NCBI GenBank assembly: GCA_030272155.1
Contig: CP126199.1
Location: forward strand, 3,088,501-3,152,500
From: Tetradesmus obliquus
Lineage: Eukaryota; Chlorophyta; Chlorophyceae; Sphaeropleales; Scenedesmaceae
Length of the DNA stretch: 64,000 bases
Direction of reading: 5' to 3'
Below the pieces are notes generated by a model. The model ran no database searches, was not told where the DNA came from, and worked only from the letters and a program-made list of their open reading frames with translations. The position numbers were made by a program, and so were the translations under genes. Each line of letters begins with the position of its first letter. The first letter of the stretch is position 1. This document shows, in pieces, positions 58,434 through 64,000 of the stretch.

Positions 58434-61109
58434 CAATGAGTCCACCGCCAACCTGGTTGCTGCGTGTTCCGTCACCTGCAGCTTGCAGCTGGCTTAGAGC
58501 TGTGTTGCATTGGCTGCTGCACATTGTTCGAGTGTGAGAGTGTGTGGTGGTGCGAGCTATTGTTGGGTCTGGCTTTTTGGGTTGTGGGCGCCCAAATGGG
58601 GCTGCGCACCTGTATCTTGTTGGGAGGCAGGAGTTGCCACCAGGGTTTGCGGCATGAGCTGTGTGTTTCTTTTGTGCCTGTTTTTGTGTTGTTGAAGCAC
58701 ATTGCTGGGAGCACAGGGCACCAAGCATTGCTGATCCACTCTGCGTTGCTATCAACACATGACATGGTCTGTGTCTGTGGGTGTGGCTGATTTGTACAGA
58801 CTTGACCCCTGTCTGCACCGATTCATTGCTTGTGGCTGTGTTTGCTTACTATGCTGACACACAGCGGTGAGCTGGACATCTGTGATTGTGACAAATTGAT
58901 TAATGTTTCTGCAGGACTTGAAGTGTCTTCATTGAGCATTCCTGTGTACAAGCATTGCTGGGTTGTGTGCTGCTACAGTGGATTAACAAATCAATGAAAG
59001 GGCACATGTTGGCTGTTGCTCGGCATCACAGCAACTGCCCAGGCGCTGCAGCATGCCTACCCATTGGCTTGGGCGTGCTTTCAGCGCCAATCTAGCACTG
59101 TTTGTTGTGTGTTGTATTACATGGCAAGATGGCGAGATATGTCAGGGATCTCTATCCTCCCCTGACACTGCTTGTGGCTCGCAATGCCTTGGATGCTGCA
59201 TGGAATGCATGCAGCATCTGTATGTGTCCCGCAACACGTCCAGTCGCCACTTGCAGGTTGCTACTGTGTGTCTTCTGGTTGCTATGGTGTTTTCCGATTG
59301 TGATGGTGTGTGCACTCTCTCCTTGTGTTGCAGGGTGTGCATGGTTGCAAATGAAAAGCTGTGAGCACATAGCAGCCGCATTGTGCTGCCCTGGCAAGCT
59401 GGCCGCTTTTGTGCTGTGGGGTGTGCTGAGTATCGTAGTGTGTAGCAGTGATTTTGTTTGGCATGGCTTTGATGCTCTGCTGGTGCTCTGCTGTAACAGT
59501 CCATTGCATTAACGTCAAGCTGCTGCCAGTGCACACTGCCACATGTGACTTCTGCATGCGTGTACTTCGGTGGCACTGACTTGGCTTGTTGTTTCTGCGC
59601 AAACGTTGTGCACATGTACGTCGTCTCAGCAGGGCCTGCTTGCATCTGCGCCAGTCAATGTACAGCTGGTGTGCTGCATCGCAGGTCAGCTTGCACGTTT
59701 TGGTTGTTACGTACAAGCCTCTTGTTGACTCTTGAATGGTGCTCCACTGGTTTGCTCAGGTTCAGTTGTAATGTATCATGATAGTTGCCAATGTAGCTTG
59801 AAAATTTACAACAGGCCATACATGGTCACTAGGACAGTCAACTTTGCATGACAGTAGTGCAAAACGGTAAAGCAGGCATACACACTCCCCATTACATGCA
59901 ATTTACACTACTGCCACTCCTGCTTCTTGCGAGGAAAACTTCAACTTCAGTCTGAGCTACGGTGTCAACCAAGTGGAGTCACTGACAAGGTGTCACTACC
60001 CAGGCTACCAAGGACTACAAGAGGATCGAAGACTGTCAGTGCCGTTGCCCCCGAAGGGCATCGTGGCTCTTCGGGACGGCGCTGACCAGGTGTTGTTATG
60101 ATTGCAGGTAATACTAGACGACATAGGAGCAGAAGCAGGAGCTGCACATGCTAATCTGAGGTGCAGCAGCCATGGTGGCCTTTGGGGGGGCCACTTCTTG
60201 CCATGTGAGTGCGCATTATGTTGCATGATGCTTATGCTTGTAATGAATGCAATTCGGCAACTTTCTTTATATTTTGTAGTGGAGGAGTGTCCTGCAAGCA
60301 TGAGCAAGCATGGTGCTGCCACGAACTGAAGGTGATCATTGTCTTGTTCCAGTCATGATGTAACGGCCATAATTCTGACAGGTTGTGTATGGTACAAGTT
60401 TGCGTCACCAGCGTGTACAGCACTTTATGAATATACATTAGTTGCACCACCGGCCAGACTCTGTCAAGCAACACAAAGCAGCGCAGCTTGTGGTAATTCA
60501 CCTCGACCGCATTTGCACGCCTTCCTCGTTACATAGAAGCAGTACAACACCCCATGTCGCAACAGCAGTGACACAGCAGTGACATCACTTTGGCAACACG
60601 ACCAGCGTGAACGGTGTATGCCCACTTAAACCATGGCGCTGTCACACTGCAGCAACTGCACACCCATCATCTCACATTGCACAGCGTGGGTTTGGCCAAG
60701 ATCAACTCCTTCACTTCCTCTGCTCCTCGTGCGCAGCGCCTGATCATGATGTAGATAAGCTATGCACACCGGTAGTGGTACCACTACTTCAGGTGGTGGC
60801 AACAAATAACTCACTTGTAGCTGAGCTATCGCTGTCTTCTGATCCCACAACATGCAGCAACTCATCAACAGCAACAGCAACTTGTGCAAACTCCCTCGCG
60901 GCACTGCCCTGCATCCTAGCACACTAGAAAACGGCCCAGCAAACACAATGACCTTCCTTTCATCCTGCACTTGCCCAGACCTTGCCTGGCAGGTACACAA
61001 CTGCTTTGTGCGGCTCCCAGCACAATAGTAGTCTGACAGAACATGATGTACTACAGCTGGTGCAGGTCAGACTAGCTGCCTGCGCGGCAACCTACGGCAT
61101 GCTGCTGCC
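58434..61109. other. 2.7 kb spacer between convergent genes
   Basis: Region between the photolyase (+) and the dehydrogenase (-). It is TG-rich on the + strand up to about 59800 and CA-rich after that, which is typical of unspliced 3' flanks on opposite strands. Open frames such as 59102-59512 are Cys/Leu-rich without domains. Few CAG tracts occur compared with the gene bodies. I find no RNA gene. Confidence 0.45.
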
Positions 61110-63814
61110 TCAGATGTCCTTTGGAGCGTCCATGAATGCGTAGCGGATTGCAGCCAGGAAGGGGGTGGGGCGGCGCCCAATGTTGGTGGCGCCGCGGCCA
61201 GTGATGCCCTGCACAGCATCAATGCAGCAAGCACATCAAGCAGGGTGCATTGCCTTTACCGCCTGGCCAGTTGAAAGTACCACGCATAACCAGCTGCAGC
61301 ACCATACACGTCAACACACAATCAAGCAGCAGCTGCATCGTGCAGGTCCAGCCAATCATACACGCGTGCTGTCGCCTGGCATGCCTCTGCTTGCTGTCAC
61401 AAGCACTTCTCTTCACGGCGTCAGGCGCGCCCTCTGCACTGCACCAAACATCATCCAGTTCATATGCAAACTGAGCTAGCAAGTTGAGCTATGATTAGCG
61501 CTCACCTGTGCGTCGTGAATGCCCAGGCCCTTGGCGCGCGGCCCCAGCCCTGGCAGTGCAGCGCCGCCAGAGGTGCCATCAGCAGGCAGCACCTTGGAGC
61601 CAAAGTCGTGGTCCAGGAGCACCTGTTGAGCATGGCAGCGACAGAGGCAAGCGCATGAATCAGGCATGCCGGAACACCAGGGTGACATCTCGTGATACAA
61701 GCAGCACCTTGGAGCCATGGTCGTGGTGCAGCAGCACCTGGCAAGCATGGCAACAAAAGAGACAAGTGTGTCAGACAAGTGTGGCAGACCAGCAGACTAA
61801 ATAATATAAAGTTATGCGGGCCCGCAGCACCTTGGAGCCAAGGTTGTGGTCCAGCAGCACCTGTTCAATAGAACAGCAACAGAGGCAAGCGCATGAATCA
61901 GGCATGCCAGAAGACCATGCCACATCAGGTAACGCGGGCAGAACCTTGCGAGCCAAACCGTATGGTTCAGCAGCACCTGCGGCACGACGTTACAAGTTTG
62001 TCCCACAGTTCAAAAGCATGAGGCAAATAAGGCGGTAAACTGGCAGACTGGTGCTCAAAGTCGTGGTGTACCAGCACCTGCTTCCAGCATGTGGCAGCGT
62101 ACACAGCATGGCAACAAGCGGCGGTTGAGGCATGGCAGAGGCAGGCCAAAGGCCTCGTGCCAGTGATGCAAGCGCACACAATCCTTGTTATGCAGCAACG
62201 CCAGCCGAAAGGCAAGACAATTCTGCAGCACCATGCAAATCCCATCAAAACCAGTTGGTCCAGCTGCTAATGCTGCTGCTGCTGCCGTACTGCCTCGACC
62301 CACCTTGCCGTCTGGGCTGATGTCAGCGTTGGGCAGGGCGGGGTCGACCTCCTTGAGGATGGCCAGGCTGGCATCAAGCAGCCGCCTGCAGCAGCAGCAG
62401 CAGCAGCAGCAGAAGCGGCAGCAGCAGCAGCGTGAGTGCAAGCAGCACGCAATATGGTGCTGATGCTACTACTCTACAGGCTCTGTGCGAAACTCTTGCC
62501 AACGCCCACAGCTGGCATGTGCTGCAGCTGTTCACAAAGCCATGCACTACCAGCACTGCCGCGCCACACGCCGCTCACCTGCAGGCCCAGGGGTCGCGCG
62601 CCAGGGGCGGGTTGGGTGTGGGGATGATGCCCGCCTGGAAGTAGTTGACCAGACCCAGCTGCGGCGAGCCGATGTAGGAGCCGGAGCGGCCTGCGTAAAC
62701 AAGGATTGCGGAGTCAACAAGAAGGTGAATAGACAGTGAGACACAGCAGGCACATGCGCATATCAATCACCGTGTGTAGTTTCATAGACATGTGCCAGTT
62801 CTTGAAGTATATTAGCTTACCCTCCGGACGTGTGGTTAATTAAGTGATTGAGTTGTGCGAGCCAAACCGCGCATGCACGCACGCGCGCGTGCGTGCCGGC
62901 AGTCTACAGCACAGAATTCCACACTTTTGCTCACCCTTGAGGGTGGGCTCTGTGAATGCAAACATGAGCGGGATGGCTCCCATGCAGGCGTCAGTGCCCC
63001 AGAAGCTGTTGGCAAACCTTGGCTCTATGCTGGCAAACATACACACCCCATTAGCACTTGTCAGGCGGCGCGCTGGCAACCATACACACCACACTGGCGC
63101 GTATCTACCCTCAAGGGTTTGATACTTGTCCGTGGCTCTGTACATGCACAAAAACCATGCACAAAAAGCCAGTTTCTAAATGCACTCACCCTTGAGGCTG
63201 GGCTCCGTAGATGCAAACATGAGTGGGATGGCTCCCATGCAGGCCTCAGTGCCCCAGAAGCTGTTGGCGAACGCCTCCACGCCCGCGCTGCTCTTCTTGG
63301 CGTCAGTGTCGGCCTTGCCAAAGTGGTCGGTGCGAGTGAGGCCGGGGTGCGCGATGAACACCTGTGTTGCGGCAAAGACAGCGGCAGCAAACATCAAACA
63401 CGCTGCGAACAAGAGGGAAAGCAGATCTAGCCAACGTGTTCAGAGCGGAGCAGGCCTGGGTGCGTGGAGGACACCTGGCAGCACAGCGGCAGTGAAGGGG
63501 CCCGTCTAGCACGATCGAGGTGTACACCTATGGTTTTGCAGATGCACTGAGGTCAAGCCATGCCTGTCAGCAGCAGCTGATGCGGCAAGCGTGCAGCCCC
63601 CTCCTACACGTAACAAGACAAGTAGTGAGTGTCGCATATGATTACTGTGTACCTCAGCCGCCATGCAGCCCGCTGCTGCCCTGTGCGCCTCTCACCTCCA
63701 CGCCGCTGCCAGCCAGGCGTCGCGCCATCTCCTTGCCTGTCATGAGGTTCATGAGCTTGGTGCGGCTGTACTGCCACCAGTCGGAGTCGGGGTACTGAGA
63801 GCCCCTGCAGTCAG

Positions 63815-63869
<55 letters not shown>

Positions 63870-64000
63870 GGCAGATGCAGCAGTCACTTTGTGTCAGCTG
63901 CCGGTTGCTCCACTCCGGTCCTCATCGTGAAGCAACACCACACCCGTGCCTGTTGCAGTCTTACTTGGGAGCTCGCGGCTGCCAGCAGCTGCTAGGCATA
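61110..64000 (-). CDS. Short-chain dehydrogenase/reductase, 5' part outside the window
   Basis: Six exons in transcript order: 63696-63804, 63190-63361, 62579-62690, 62304-62385, 61506-61622, 61110-61208, about 230 residues. Earlier exons, including the Rossmann T-G-x-x-x-G-x-G motif, lie beyond the right edge; a possible donor sits at 63963-63964. The first visible exon contains WWQYSRTKLMNLMTGKEMA, whose Y-x-x-x-K is the SDR catalytic pair. The next carries VFIAHPGLTRTD, the usual H-P-G segment after it. Together these resemble the retinol-dehydrogenase/protochlorophyllide-reductase-like branch that uses NADP(H). The substrate is unknown. The C-terminus (GITGRGATNIGRRP..MDAPKDI) is complete. 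Exon edges are duplicated in two introns, one of them four times. Confidence 0.85.
61706..62077 (-). repeat. Four upstream copies of the 5' end of dehydrogenase exon 5
   Basis: The acceptor and first ~30-38 nt of the exon at 61506-61622 (VLLDHDFGSKVL) recur with starts at about 61737, 61860, 61976 and 62077, period 100-123 bp. Readings are VLLHHDHGSKVL, VLLDHNLGSKVL, VLLNHTVW and VLVHHDFEHQS, so divergence is greatest in the two outermost copies. Each keeps an AG directly before the copied exon start. Confidence 0.9.
62935..63018 (-). repeat. Downstream copy of the 3' end of the dehydrogenase H-P-G exon
   Basis: About 84 nt repeating the end of the exon at 63190-63361, reading NSFWGTDACMGAIPLMFAFT and keeping a GT donor. 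It lies about 250 bp downstream of the intact exon end. Confidence 0.88.
63817..63868. repeat. CAG/CTG microsatellite
   Basis: About 17 CAG units on the + strand (CTG in the sense of the dehydrogenase gene), in the intron just before the exon at 63696-63804. Confidence 0.93.

Noticed and set aside
58434-61109. Possible gene in the long spacer
   Set aside because: Only short Cys/Leu-rich frames without motifs; base composition fits opposing 3' flanks.
1-64000. Transposon, retroelement or virus-like element
   Set aside because: No transposase, reverse transcriptase, integrase or capsid-like reading frame and no long terminal or inverted repeats were recognised by eye; all repeats seen are local tandem copies or triplet tracts.

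Overview
The window reads as nuclear DNA of a core chlorophyte green alga. The evidence is: a plastid-lumen PsbP-domain protein, a (6-4) photolyase/animal-type cryptochrome, a plastid-type coiled-coil membrane protein, nuclear-type multi-exon genes with GT-AG introns ending in TGCAG, possible TGTAA polyadenylation signals, and very abundant CAG/CTG triplets in introns and in Ala/Gln/Ser-rich coding tracts. A Scenedesmus/Tetradesmus-like (Sphaeropleales) source fits, but that is inference. I saw no bacterial operons, rRNA, tRNA, CRISPR array, or transposon, retroelement or virus-like protein domains.

Layout from left to right. 1-1788: no gene; a short two-copy tandem repeat. 1789-4607 (-): PPD6-like lumenal PsbP-domain protein. 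5594-8922 (+): secreted serine beta-lactamase-like hydrolase. 9909-18712 (-): 17-exon organelle-targeted, membrane-anchored coiled-coil protein. 19889-22178 (+): polytopic membrane protein of unknown family. 24739-29077 (-): decayed MYND-finger gene. 29578-about 33800 (-): intact MYND-finger paralogue. 33997-39191 (+): circularly permuted nucleolar GTPase NUG2/NOG2. 40101-47883 (+): a predicted 1893-residue protein with a small N-terminal domain, about 1400 disordered residues full of R-R-x-S sites, and a C-terminal MFS transporter. 49640-52822 (-): PLP-dependent class I/II aminotransferase. 53348-58283 (+): (6-4) photolyase/aCRY with an unusual tail. 61110 to the right edge (-): short-chain dehydrogenase, 5' end outside the window. 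Many neighbours are divergent and share short 5' spacers. The genes do not form one pathway; this looks like an ordinary stretch of gene-dense algal chromosome.

The outstanding structural signal is not a gene. In at least six genes, segments spanning an exon-intron border have been tandemly duplicated one to four times, and the spare copies lie in the adjoining intron. Every clear case obeys one rule: copies of an exon's 3' end plus donor lie downstream of the intact exon, and copies of an exon's 5' end plus acceptor lie upstream of it. The original mRNA can therefore still be spliced. I call these splice-masked tandem duplications. At least one copy (3270-3317) has become a complete in-frame candidate cassette exon.

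Exon coordinates were derived by hand from splice signals, reading frame and family knowledge. Individual borders may be off where noted.
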